Source: Macrolepiota albuminosa (lineage: Eukaryota; Basidiomycota; Agaricomycetes; Agaricales; Agaricaceae). From it: DNA of 64,000 bases. The notes below the pieces were generated by a model, which saw only the letters and a program-made list of their open reading frames with translations, was not told the origin of the DNA and did no database searches. How positions within the stretch are numbered: the first letter of the stretch is position 1; each line of letters begins with the position of its first letter. The position numbers were made by a program, and so were the translations under genes. Where the stretch lies: positions 744,001 through 808,000 of the forward strand of contig JAMWFC010000122.1 of the NCBI GenBank assembly GCA_027475525.1. Direction: 5' to 3'. Shown here one piece after another: positions 1 through 10,709 of the stretch.

Positions 1-2
1 CT

Positions 3-2324
3 GGGCCACTTATGGCCATGACCCAGAATGGGTCACCGTTTCATTGGAGACCGCTGCATCAGCGGTGTTTTGAGATGATTAAGCGCATATGCGCGAAAAC
101 GCCGGTCATCTGGCCAATTGACCCATGCATCGACGAGCCCATCTGGCTCATTTGCGATGCATCGAAGACTGGGGTTGGGGCCATGTTTGGCCAGGGTAAA
201 ACATGGCAGACTTGCCGACCAGCGGGATTTATGTCCCGTAAATTCACTGCTGCTCAGCAGAATTATGCTGTGCACGAGTTAGAAACACTCGCAATACTGG
301 AAGCCCTCCTAAAGTGGGAGGATAAACTGATGGGATATAAGATCCATATTATCACGGATCACAAAGCACTAGAGTTCTTCAAGACTCAGGTGCACCTGTC
401 TCCGCAACAACGTCGCTGGATCGACTACATGTCGCGGTACCAGTTTGACATCACCTATGTAAAAGGTGAATTGAACAAAGTGGCGGATTGCCTATCTCGA
501 TATTTCGAGAGTGATACTCGAGATGACGTCCATGACGCGCATGACTATGTCCAGGCGGACAAACGTATTGACCCAGAGGGTGAGGATTTGCCTCTGCATC
601 GATTCCATGAAATCAGGGAACATAGGGTCAAGTTACACGCCATGCGAGCGCAGAAAACACGTCGCAGTAAGCGACTGCAGGAACAGCAAGAGACTCGCGA
701 TATCGAAGCTCAGGTGCTAGTGGATCATGAGGTCCCTCATCCACGTGAAGAGACGAGGCAAGAGGTGCCTATGAGAGGTACTGATATGACGCTCCAGCAA
801 GCGCTGGAGTCAAAGGACCATACACCTGCACCGGCCGACTTAGGCAATGCGCAATTCCGCACACGTATCCAGCAAGGATACAAGGATGATAATCTCTTCA
901 TAGAGATTCTGAACAATATCCAAGCGCATCCGCGCTTCAGGACGGAGCAGCAGCTTGTCTACCTTACCAGACCCACGGGGTCCAAAGTCATCTGCATTCC
1001 CCGGGAGAGGTCGTTGATTACGACTATCCTGGACCAGGCCCATAGAGTAGTGGGCCACTTCGGAACTCAGAAAACGCTGGACTATGTGTGACGCTGGTAC
1101 TGGTGGCCGCAAATGGCCAAAGAGACGAGCCAATTCTGCTCGACATGCGAGCTATGTCAACAGTCGAAAGTATCGACTTTGAAGCCACCGGGAAAGCTGC
1201 ATTCGCTACCCATACCGGTCAAACCTTGGGATTCGATTGGGATGGACTTTATAGGTCCGTTCCCCGAGTCAAAAGGCTTTAACTACCTGTGGGTAGTGAT
1301 CTGCAGAATGACCAGTATGGTCCATCTCATTCCGGTGAGAACCACCATGACCGCGTCAGACTTGTCGTGGATCTATCTCAAGGAGATAGTACGTCTCCAT
1401 GGATTGCCCAGCTCGATCGTGAGCGATCGAGATGCTAAGTTTACTTCCAAATGGTGGAAGGAGTTGCACAAGCTGCTAGGAGCAAAGCTGCTCATGTCGA
1501 CATCGTTTCATCCGCAAACGGATGGTCAAACGGAACGTGCGAATAGAAATATCACGCAAATCTTGCGAGCGTTCGTACGTCCTGATCAGAAGGACTGGGT
1601 GGATAGATGTCCACTCGTAGAATTCGCGATAAACGCGAGTATATCGGAAACCACAGGGTACTCACCCTTTGAACTCAACAATGGCTACATGCCATCCATG
1701 ATTCGTGAACTTCGTACGGACGAAGTTATTCATGTGGGAGTCAAGCAGTTTGCGTGCAACGCGCTAAGGAATCTGGCAGATGCCCATGACGCAATTATAG
1801 AATCGCGTGTGTGGCAAACCAAACATGCGAATAATTGCAGACGTGATGAGCCGGATATCGAGAAAGGGAGCCTAGTGTACCTTTTGACGAAGAACTTGAA
1901 CTTGCCAAAAGGCAGGGCGAGCAAGCTGTGTCCGAAATGGATTGGACCATATAAGGTCCTTGAGGCGGAACCGAGCACGTCTAACTACGTGCTGGAACTA
2001 CCCCAGGCGCTGCAAGCGCACAGGATAGTGCCCAAGTTTCACGTGTCGCTATTGCAACTGTATATGGCCAGTAGTGATGCGCTATTTCCTAATCGCGCAA
2101 CGCCGGAGCCGTATGACTTTGGAACTGGCAATGACCAGGAGTGGTTTGTAGATGACCTCATCGGTCACCGGTGGACAAAAGGAAACCTCGAATTCGAGGT
2201 GAGGTGGAGCTTAGGTGATACTACCTGGGAACCACTAGTGAACTGCAAAGACCTTGCAGCGATGGATAGATACCTAGAGTTGCAGGGCGTGAAACGCCCT
2301 CAACAGCTAGCAAAACGCGCATAA
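3..2324 (+). pseudogene. Ty3/gypsy pol 3' part: RNase H, integrase, chromodomain (5' partial, one stop)
   Basis: The frame is open from the window edge and encodes the end of a chromovirus-type polyprotein, which copies the element RNA and integrates the cDNA. RNase H: CDASKTGVGA, the HELETLAIL acidic site, TDHKALEF and ADCLSRY (about 165-500). Integrase zinc finger: HRVVGHFG (from 1039), then CSTCELC (from 1140). DDE core: GMDFIGPF, VSDRDAKFTS and GQTERANR (about 1240-1550). The chromodomain lies near the C-terminus, with FVDDLIGHRW and DTTWEPL (about 2145-2235). A TGA at 1089-1091 interrupts the zinc finger in the same frame. An arginine CGA fits that position, so one C-to-T change would explain it. 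The reverse transcriptase and protease lie outside the window. The gypsy/chromodomain class is certain; the copy is inactive as read. Confidence 0.93.
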
Positions 2325-2343
2325 TGCGCGTGGGGTGGTGGAA

Positions 2344-2627
2344 TGTGGACGAAGTCCACTTTGATGGCCGGTGAATAACCGGGTGGCTACTAATTGTGGC
2401 TACTGTTTGTGACCGTTTATGCGACTATGATCGCCGGTGAGAGGCCAGGTGGCAACCGGGTGGCTACTAATTGTGGCTACTGTTTGTGACCGTTTATGCG
2501 ACTATGATCGCCGGTGAGAGGCCAGGTGGCATGTATTTGTGGTTGTTTACACCACTAGCGGAGTTGGGAGATTGTTTTTTTCTCTCTTCTCAAGTCCCAA
2601 TACACGTAGTCTACGTGTTTAGCAAAA
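2344..2627 (+). other. Spacer after gypsy pol, weak LTR candidate
   Basis: Just after the pol stop comes a G-rich stretch (GTGGGGTGGTGGAA) and then TGTGGACGAAGTCCAC at 2344, which contains the palindrome GTGGAC/GTCCAC. That resembles a polypurine tract followed by an LTR start. No matching LTR end or second copy is in the window, so the LTR reading is weak. A better LTR candidate lies at 6105. Confidence 0.25.
2377..2530. repeat. 77-bp perfect tandem duplication (assembly-type)
   Basis: Copies 2377-2453 and 2454-2530 are identical. This is one of ten duplications in the window with exactly this period but unrelated sequences, so I read it as an uncollapsed contig overlap. It lies just 3' of the gypsy integrase. 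Confidence 0.9.
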
Positions 2628-2857
2628 ATGGCCTATTGGGGGCCACAAAATACTGATCAGAGCCGACAAGGCTCTAGTGGAGGGGGGAGACCCCCGAATA
2701 TACAAGTTTCAGCTCAGTTTCCGAGGCAGCCGCCATATCCGGCGGCAAGCCAGTTTCAGTCAGTGATGGCCTATCCAGGCCGTGATGAGCCGCTTCCATA
2801 TCAGACGCCCCTCCACTCGCAAGAGATGGAGGTCGATGATGAAGGGCGCTATGGGCG

Positions 2858-3011
2858 CCCGGAGGACAGCACGCGCCGCGAGCGCTATTATCAGGAACCG
2901 TCGTCACGTCCAACTGCGTCGTATCCGACGTATGCCCGGAGGACAGCACGCACCGTGAGCGCTATTATCAGGAACCGTCGTCACGTCCAACTGCGTCGTA
3001 TCCGACGTATG
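2858..3011. repeat. 77-bp tandem duplication, two mismatches
   Basis: Copies 2858-2934 and 2935-3011 match except at two CG positions in the first copy, which read CA and TG in the second. It frameshifts the surrounding ORF; removing one copy restores it. Confidence 0.88.
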
Positions 3012-5128
3012 CAGGTGTGGTGACGGGGCCGCCGTCAGTACCATGGGCGCACCGGCCCGTGGAAGAGTCATATGGGGAGTCTGCGCCACAAGTGCAGAGT
3101 GTAGCTGGGTCAGACGTGCTGTTGGGCAGACTGGAAGCAGCGGAACAGCCAGTCCCTGCAACTGCGTCCTTTCTGCAGGACAGTTTGGCCATAATGGTAA
3201 TGGAGGGGCTGCTCGACCAGATCGAGCTGATGAAGAGGCAGTGCGTCGCAGCACTGGAGCAGATCGAACGCGCTTCTAAGCACAAAATCGCCACGAGTGA
3301 GGAATCGACCGCTGAGGTCAAGAGGGCGAGATATCAGCCCAGTCGACCGGTCGCTCCTCCACAGGCAAGGATGCCGTCGGAAGCGCAATTCGCGCGCCAT
3401 GAGCAGCCTCCTCAGCCCGTGGCTTCGTCATCGCGGCTACCTGAGTCGGGCCCGCAGGCCTCTTCAGAGTCGCTGGCTGCCGTCAGTGAACCCTTGGCAG
3501 GTCTGTCCTTGGGTCAGCGGGAAGCCGCATCATCTCGGGCCCCACCTAGGGGGTCCAAACCCGTCGCTGTGGCGCCAAGAGCGCCCGTTACTGTTACTCC
3601 TTGCGCTGGGCCTGGAGGGAATACTCTGGCGCGAAATGCGCCTGCCCCTCCGGTGGCTCAGCCACAACCAGAATCGTCCACCCTGACCAAGTCGGGGCCG
3701 TCTCGTCAGCGTCACGGCCGCAAGCCGCCCCTCGATGCCTCCAAATTGGAGGTTATACTCTTTCCTGCTGGCATTCCCGCATGAGCGGGAGAAGTCCAGA
3801 TGTTGTTCATGTTGCCGGTGTTTGTACCGGCCCCTCCAGCAAAGTATCCCGTGGTCGTCTTGACCCCAGACCCCCGTACGCCGGAGCAGTATGATGGTCT
3901 GGTGGCAACCTTGAGGGGGAAGACTAGGCCTGATAGAGGCAAGAAACCAGTACCATCCCTGTCCGACGAGAGCGACTATGGAGAGTCAAGCTCGGAGCAG
4001 GAGGAGGACGGGGAGGAGGGGGAATCGGCCGCAGACCGATTCCAACGAGTAGCGCGCAATAAGCGCATTGCGAAGAAGAAGGCGATTCACGCCAAGGAGC
4101 TAAAGGCCCAGAAGTCGAGGGCCGAGGATGAATGTTTGGGGAGGATCCCCGATGGCTTGGGGGTGAAGGTGTGGGGTCCGCTCGATATCAAGCAAATGAA
4201 CTCGTGCTTTAGAGGAGCACTCAGCCATTGCACCTATTATTCGTATGCCACAAATACGGTGTTGATGGGAGCTGACGCCAATAGAGCGGCATCATATGAA
4301 TACTCCTCTGGCCATCCTGCCCACATTCCGGGCACGATTGTGTATAAGCACGCCCCACGCGGTCTTCCCCGCACTCCTCTAGAGCTGGACCGGCTCTACA
4401 AGTATTACGCCAATGTACACGTTCCGCGTCGCGACAGAATCGTCGCATATATGTTGATCACAGAGCTCCAGATGTTCGCGCAGCGAACAGTGGAGGCTCT
4501 GCATGATCGAACCATGCAGCTCCTGATGAAGGAGCCCAGGTATCAAGAACTCGTCAACCCGATGCAGGGCCCTGACGACCTTGCTCTTGTCGAGCGACGA
4601 CACATTCCGGGGCGCTTTTTGCGCACAAAAGACGATGGCACCACGGCATTGCGCATAATGCGCGCTCAGGATCCAGCCACCCCGTTCGACCTTGACCAAC
4701 TGGCGCAGTACGTGCTGGTCTTTGGCCGACCGGGGTTGGAAAATACCTATCAAGGTATCGCCGTGGATCATGCCTATCGCATGCACTGGCGGACCCTCTT
4801 TGGGTTCGCCCTATGTCGAGCATTGTGCGCTAACAGCGCAGCCAAGCCGGTGATCGTACGGCGCATGACCCTCGTCGTGGCCTGTCCAGGGCTTTATCGA
4901 GAGGCGATTGCCTCGTATGACGCCATGTTCCCCGAGCAGCCATTTGAGCCCCAACATGGGCCGCAGCTCGAAATTCACCAAGTTCACGTGCCCGACGACC
5001 ATGCACGGAACTTCTCCGACGACGACGCGTTACGCGTCCTTTTACACAACCGGATTCCGCTGGAATGGGTGGACCACGCATACACGTACAGCGTGGTCTT
5101 CCTGGAACAGCAGTTCCATTCCCCCACA

Positions 5129-5282
5129 ATGTCTATGGACATCTTTAAGCAGGTTGATGACGAGCGCATGGAGCGCCTCTCCACGTATGGCACCCCCGCC
5201 GCAATATGTCTATGGACATCTTTAAGCAGGTTGATGACGAGCGCATGGAGCGCCTCTCCACGTATGGCACCCCCGCCGCAAT
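5129..5282. repeat. 77-bp perfect tandem duplication
   Basis: Copies 5129-5205 and 5206-5282 are identical. The unit is not a multiple of three and breaks the gypsy-associated ORF, which is continuous when one copy is dropped. Confidence 0.92.
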
Positions 5283-5718
5283 CCTGCAATGGGATGGATG
5301 GCGGGAGATGACTGAAGACGATCACTATCGTCTGATGTTCAAGCACCACGAGGAGAGCAAGCTCCTGGAAAACCCTGAGGCCAACGGCCTCTATTACTTG
5401 ATTGGCATGGACCCAAATCGGGTCAACCTCCTAAAACGCTTGGCAGCGCATGACCTGCCAGCAGCAGACATGGACCCAGGCCGGGTCAATCTTCTGTCAC
5501 GCACGGCAGAGCAGGGTACGCTTACCACCACCGCTTCAGCGATTAACGTCGCACTAACAGAGCCTATGGTGGTAGACACGCCTGCAGCCGAGGGGCCTAT
5601 AACCCCACCGAGGACGGAATCGGCGCCTCCCCCTCCCACGATTAACGTCGCACTGGAGGAGGAGGCAATGGTGACTGAAACGGGCGCTGTTGCGGGAGCA
5701 TCGTCATCCGGGTCCTAG

Positions 5719-6104
5719 ACCCTTGTAAACATTATTTTGTATGTACCTCTGAGTATTTAACTCGAGCCATTTCAGCTGATACGCACTTTAGAGTCGCATG
5801 TAGATACAGCGGACCCAGAGGAGGGGTCATTCTTTTTTGTTTTTTATAATTTTATTATACACACCATTGGCTTTCTACTGCTGGCGCCCCCTGCGCCTGT
5901 GTCTGATAAGGACTGCTGTCTATTGTGTCCGGCCAACACATCTTCATTGCGCATGAGTGCTAACGCCTTGCAGCCACGCAATACGTGTGCATTCATCTGT
6001 TGTTGCAATACACGTGCATTCATCTGTTGTTGCACTACCGTGCATCTTTCATCTCGCTCTACCTCCCTTTCTCAAGACCAAGTATTCGGTCTCATTGGGG
6101 GGTA
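5719..6104. other. Element 3' non-coding region with a 27-bp direct repeat
   Basis: No gene is recognised between the unknown ORF and the LTR candidate. A unit beginning GTGCATTCATCTGTTGTTGC occurs twice in tandem (about 5987-6040). The region ends in the G-rich ATTGGGGGGTA, which fits a polypurine tract just before the LTR. Confidence 0.5.
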
Positions 6105-6280
6105 TGTAACGGAGTCATCCGTATTACCATCAGCGTCAACGACGCTATAATCAATTAGTAGAGTATTATGTAAGATAACATCTTGTTTTCACTCTAAGTA
6201 CTAGTCAATCCGATACTGCGGTCTGATTTAGCACTTGTGTGATACACACAAGATAGTTCTAACTCGTAACTCCGGTTACA
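6105..6280 (+). repeat. Candidate 3' LTR of the gypsy element (176 bp)
   Basis: It starts TGTAACGGAGT and ends ACTCCGGTTACA, giving imperfect inverted ends of the TG...CA type. A G-run (ATTGGGGGGTA) precedes it. The sequence right after it (6281) is in the middle of helicase coding sequence, so this is the edge of an insertion. No target-site duplication is visible next to it, as expected if the other LTR lies left of the window. A 176-bp inverted-repeat element is the alternative. Confidence 0.45.
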
Positions 6281-8342
6281 CATGCTACCCTTGTATATTT
6301 GCCAGGGCAGAAGCGCATGCCCAATTTCATAGGTCCTACTCTTTCAAGGCATGATAAAGAGGATAGAGACAAATACTGCGTCACCATGCTTTCCTTATTC
6401 AAGTCTTGATGTTCAGATGCTGATTTAAAAAACAAGTATAATTTATGGAGCATGGCATTCAACAACCACCATTTTACCAAAAGGCAACTGTGTCTTATGG
6501 CTAATATGAATATTAAGTATAAGTGTTTGAATGCCCATGACAACTTCTACGCACAGTTGAAGTGAGGTGGTGTGGCATTCTCAGAAATGGACGATTCAGT
6601 TTCCAATGTCAGAGATATGGAACAAAAGGATCATATGGATGACAAAGATAATGGACAACCTGAGGACTACGGGATAGACCTTGACTGTAGTAATGAGCTT
6701 GGCAAGACCAAACTAAAATGTCGGAGAGACATGGCTATTATGACTTCTACCATGACAAGCCTGAATTGGGATAAGCCTGTAATGGGCCAAACCTCCCCTG
6801 TTACAATGAAGCATTTACCTTTGGTGTCAGACATGCCTGGTACTTACTGGAGACATAAAGTCAGTGAAACTTGTGTGTCCATACTAAAAGATAGGCAAAA
6901 AGACATGTTGTCTGTTTGTGAACAGCACATTGGAAGATCAGACAAACAAAACAAGCCAAGCATTGTGGAAGTATGTGATTGTAGTTTTCTAGAGAAAAAA
7001 CATTTGAATATCAAATGGGAACCCACTATATCCAAAATTACTACTAGTTTCAATCTCAATGAGGAACAAACCAGAGCATTTAGAATAGTGGCTAACCATG
7101 CTGCCACTTCTAACCCCGAACAGTTGAGAATGTATATGGGGGGTATGGGGGGCACCGGGAAAACACAGGTGCTTAAAGCGCTGTCCCAATACTTTGCAGC
7201 CCATGGAGAATCTCATAGGTTTGCAGTGGTTGCTCCTACCAGCACCGCAGCATCACTGTTAGGTGGATTGACTTACCATTATCTGTTTGGAATTAATGAT
7301 ATGGTACGTGACTCTCTGGCACAACTGGCTCAAGTAAAGTCATGCCTTATCAGGGTGCAATATGTATTTTTTGATGAAGTATCCATGTTGTCTTGCAGAG
7401 ATATATATAAGATATCAGCGTGCCTTGCTCAGATTACAGGTCTGTCACACCTCTCTTTTGGTGGTATGAACATGGTGTTTGCTGGTGATTTTGCCTAGCT
7501 GCTGCCAGTAACTGGCTGTAAAAATGCAGCGCTGTATAGTCGCAGTATGGGTATGTGATCTATAGATCTGAACAAACAAAAAGCTGCATTGGGTAAAACA
7601 GTTTGGCACCAGGTTACTACAGTAGTCATATTGAGACAGAATATGAGACAGACAATGCAAAGTCCAGATGACAAATCCTTTAGAACGGCCCTCACTAACA
7701 TGAGGTATCAAGCATGCACCAAAGACAATATCCAGTTCCTGGAGTCTCAGCAAGTCTCCAATCTTTCAGACTCCTCGCTTCTCGACGATGACTTCTGTAA
7801 TGTGTCTATCATAACAGCACACAACATAGATAAAGATGCTGTCAATGTGGTTGGAAGTAGCAGATTTGCCCTAGAGAGTGGACTCGAGCTGACAGATTTT
7901 TTTAGCAAAGATACTATACTTGACAAGGATGACGAGAGCACATGCAAAGGTAAAGGTCAAGGAGCATCAGGTAGAAACAGAGTTCCTCTACACTCCTCTA
8001 TTTAGAATATTCTATAGGAGCAGCCTCCATCATCCACATCTGGTCAAGTTGCAGGCAAACTGTCGCTATGTGTCGGCTTACCTATTATCATTAAGACTAA
8101 CATTGCCACAGAGCTCTGTATCACAAATGGTCAAGAAGGTTACATATATGGATGGAAGTCATGTATGGGTTCTGTTGGTCAACGTATGATAGACACGCTG
8201 TTTGTAAAACTGAAGAATCCACCGCATCACGTACAAATAGAAGGTCTTCCTGAAGACGTAGTACCAATAACTAGAAGCACTGTTTTGACTGAATGCAGTC
8301 TACCTAACGACCAAAAGATTACAATTTTGCAATCACAAGTTG

Positions 8343-8496
8343 AAATACTCATCAACTATGCTATAACCGATTATGCTAGCCAAGGGAAGACTAGGCCTTT
8401 CAATCCTGTTGACTTGTTCAAATACTCATCAACTATGCTATAACCGATTATGCTAGCCAAGGGAAGACTAGGCCTTTCAATCCTGTTGACTTGTTC
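8343..8496. repeat. 77-bp perfect tandem duplication
   Basis: Copies 8343-8419 and 8420-8496. The right element copy has this segment only once (around 63590-63665), so the duplication is specific to this place. Confidence 0.92.
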
Positions 8497-9100
8497 AAAT
8501 GTCAATTCCATCAGGCTTACTATACAGCACTGTCCTGAAGGGCTACTGCAGCTGATACTATTATAATACGTGGATTTGACAGAACCATCATTCAAGGAAA
8601 AGCAACTGGTGCACTACATTAAGAGTTCTGGGATTTGGAGTTGCTGGATGAGATAACAAGGCTGAGGTATGTAGGGAAGCTGCCAAAGGGTTTCTATGAT
8701 GCTCCAAGATGGTCTGATTTGATAGCATCATTTAGACAATGCAAAAATGACACCTACTTTCCTCCTCATTTGCATCCGTCCCTGAAATGGGGTAAAAACA
8801 ATCAATTTGATGTATCAGGGTACATAGATATAAATTGGCATATAATATCAAGAGAGAGGCCACTACAAGAAAGGCCATTGCTCAAAAACACTTTCATCCC
8901 TGTTAGAAGGGCCAAGGTATACAAGAATCCATATAGCACAGAAAAACAGAAGATACAGGAAGACGTTGAGCATGGTCCAAGCAAATGCCAATGGTTGAGT
9001 CACGCAGATAGTCTGTCTATTTTGCAAGGTGCTTGTCCCCTCTTTGCCTGTTTATGAAAGCTGAACAGTTGCGCATACAATTCTGTATTGTCTATTATCT

Positions 9101-9670
9101 ATAGTATATGCAACGACTTTTGTGGAAATTCAGCTGAGTCATCAATGACTAAGGCTGACAAATAGTTGTCTTTTTGGTCTGTTTTCAATGAATGTTGGTA
9201 GAAATGCTTAGAAAATTCAAATAAAATCACTGAAAAATCAGAAAAAATTCAAGGCCTACTGATACACTGATTTTAGTTTTTTGGAGATTTATAAATGCTT
9301 AATAAAATCCGAAAAATTCAAGAAAAATTCAATATAGCCTACAATAATGCTTGTGAAATGCAGAGGCCTTGACTGAACAAAGTGAGGTTGAGGCCAGGAA
9401 TGAGCACTGAGTTGTGAAATGCAGAGGCCTTGACTGAATGCTGAATGAAGTGAGGTTGAGGCCGGGAATGAGCACTGAGTTGTGAAATGTGGAGGCCTTG
9501 ACCGAACGAAGTGAGGTTGAGGCTGGGAATGAGCACTGAGTTCTCTATACATACTTGGAGCCCTAACCGAACGAAGTGAGGTTAGGGTGGAGGCTTAGTT
9601 GGGGGGGGTTTGGGGGCGAAGCCCCCAACAAGCTACAAAATTTGTGCCGAAGACACGAATCGTAGCTTGT
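9101..9670. mobile_element. ~570-bp insertion in the left helicase copy, with hairpin minisatellite
   Basis: The right element copy reads straight through CTATTATATACAATTT (about 62985-63000). The left copy has about 570 bp of unrelated sequence between CTATTAT and ATACAATTT. The insert holds four imperfect ~60-68-bp units (about 9352-9595), each with an inverted motif such as CCTAACC/GGTTAGG around GAACGAAGTGA. A second palindrome (TTGGGGGCGAAGCCCCCAA) follows, and the right end has a short hairpin (CAAGCTAC...GTAGCTTG). No coding capacity. Probably a non-autonomous element; a 3-bp TAT target duplication is possible but not certain. Confidence 0.7.
9352..9600. repeat. Hairpin-forming minisatellite, four units
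   Basis: The units begin GTGAAATGCAGAGGCC and end GAGCACTGAGTT, repeated about 3.5-4 times with indels. Each carries a stem-loop around a GAACGAAGTGA loop. Confidence 0.75.
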
Positions 9671-10409
9671 ATACAATTTATGGTGAGAAGATCCTCTAGA
9701 ATGGTCTCAAAAGCTTAGTACATTGAGCCCGCATCTAAACAAACATCTAGTGAAGGATTTCCATAGTATCACTCCAGGAGATCATGAGGCCCTTGAGGAG
9801 ACCAGGGAATGGCTTCAGACCAAGCTGTCTCAGAGGAATCACAGAGAGTTTCCATTTGGTAAATACATGTCTGTACACTTTTTGATTAACAAACGATCTG
9901 TCAACGTGTTAGATGTGCTTGATTCATTTATGGTCTGTCCAGCTCACCATGCCACGGCCCATCGGAGAGTTAAATCAAAATCAGTAATGATCATACTGAT
10001 GCCAGGAAGACCATCTGTTCATGAGCATATTGATGACTTTTGATGCTATACAAGCACAAGATGTGATTCATATGTGAGACGACTAATCAAGGTTTCTCAG
10101 TTTCTGATGGCCCCTCTGATTATCTATTTCGATATATCAAGTGTATCAGTCAACATGAATAAGAGGCTTGAAATCATGACTGTTGATTCTTTGAATGTAA
10201 GTAAGTACACACTAAAAGGAGTTATATATTTTGGCAACTCTCATTTTTCAAGCCGCTATGTATCTTCATCCAACAAATCTTGGCATCATGATAGATTGAC
10301 TACTGGATATAAAATGATAAAGGAAAGTGAATCTATGAGCTTGATTGATATGTCAAAGTGCAATTCCAGGACAGCCACGTTGGCTGTATACATCAGGACA
10401 GATTGATCA

Positions 10410-10525
10410 CGAAGTGGCAGATTATATAAATGACTGCTGGAGCACCAGCTTATATAAACTATTGCTGTAGTGTTGGCTTACATAAACCACTGCTGGGGCA
10501 ACAGCTTACAGAACAGCAGGTTACT
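10410..10525. repeat. Short tandem repeat between helicase and JmjC pseudogenes
   Basis: Degenerate ~30-bp units resembling CTGCTGGAGCACCAGCTTATAT. The same place in the right copy (about 62120-62230) has four clearer units. It lies between the converging 3' ends of the two genes. Confidence 0.55.
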
Positions 10526-10709
10526 CTAGCGTGACATAAATATTGGCTCAAGTGTTTTTGTTGGCTTCTGTGCAGTAAACAATTTACCAATCTTATTTGT
10601 TTCAGACACTGGATATTGTACCGTCTAGTTTGACAGTATTCACGATATTTGGTTTACAGATAAATGGTCTAAAAAGAGCGGCAACATAAACTACAATAAA
10701 CAACAAACA

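Larger units (their letters stand above)
2628..5718 (+). pseudogene. Large unknown ORF downstream of gypsy pol (about 978 residues once duplications are collapsed)
   Basis: Three open segments (2628-3023, 3017-3784, 3800-5718) become one frame if one copy of each 77-bp duplication (2858-3011 and 5129-5282) is removed. Each duplication shifts the frame by +2. The remaining break is an in-frame TGA at 3782-3784. The product has a disordered Pro/Ser/Gln-rich first third, an acidic stretch (SEQEEDGEEGESAADRF), a basic helix (RNKRIAKKKAIHAKELKAQK) and a longer ordered half with no motif I recognise. Near the end there is an internal repeat, MDPNRVNLL and MDPGRVNLL. I see no CCHC zinc knuckle, so a Gag role is not shown. 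It is either an extra ORF 3' of pol or the first ORF of a neighbouring element. Confidence 0.6.
6281..10406 (+). pseudogene. PIF1-like helicase / USP-like peptidase pseudogene (left element copy)
   Basis: This is the decayed counterpart of the minus-strand gene at 62257-64000. It begins inside coding sequence right at the LTR edge (LVYLPGQKRMPNFIGPTL), so the gypsy element cut it. The PIF1-type helicase core shows Walker A GGMGGTGKTQ (about 7140), Walker B FFDEVSML (about 7370) and motif III as GDFA-stop-LLPV, where TAG at 7496-7498 replaces the usual Gln. Further stops and frame breaks follow. Domain order is N-terminal Helitron-helicase-like segment, PIF1 ATPase, TDYASQGKTRPF motif (about 8360), basic linker, C-terminal cysteine-peptidase-like domain. 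A 77-bp duplication (8343) and a ~570-bp insertion (9101-9670) interrupt it. PIF1-like helicases of this kind are typical of Helitron-type transposons; no Rep (HUH) domain is visible. Confidence 0.85.

Noticed and set aside
2377..2530. Reading the 77-bp duplications as biological minisatellites or target-site duplications
   Set aside because: Ten unrelated sequences with one identical period fit an assembly overlap far better; target duplications are 2-10 bp.
2344..2627. 3' LTR directly after gypsy pol
   Set aside because: Only the start looks LTR-like; no paired end, no second copy. Kept as a weak note.
6105..6280. Independent 176-bp MITE
   Set aside because: Possible, but no target duplication flanks it and the G-run before it plus its position fit an LTR better.
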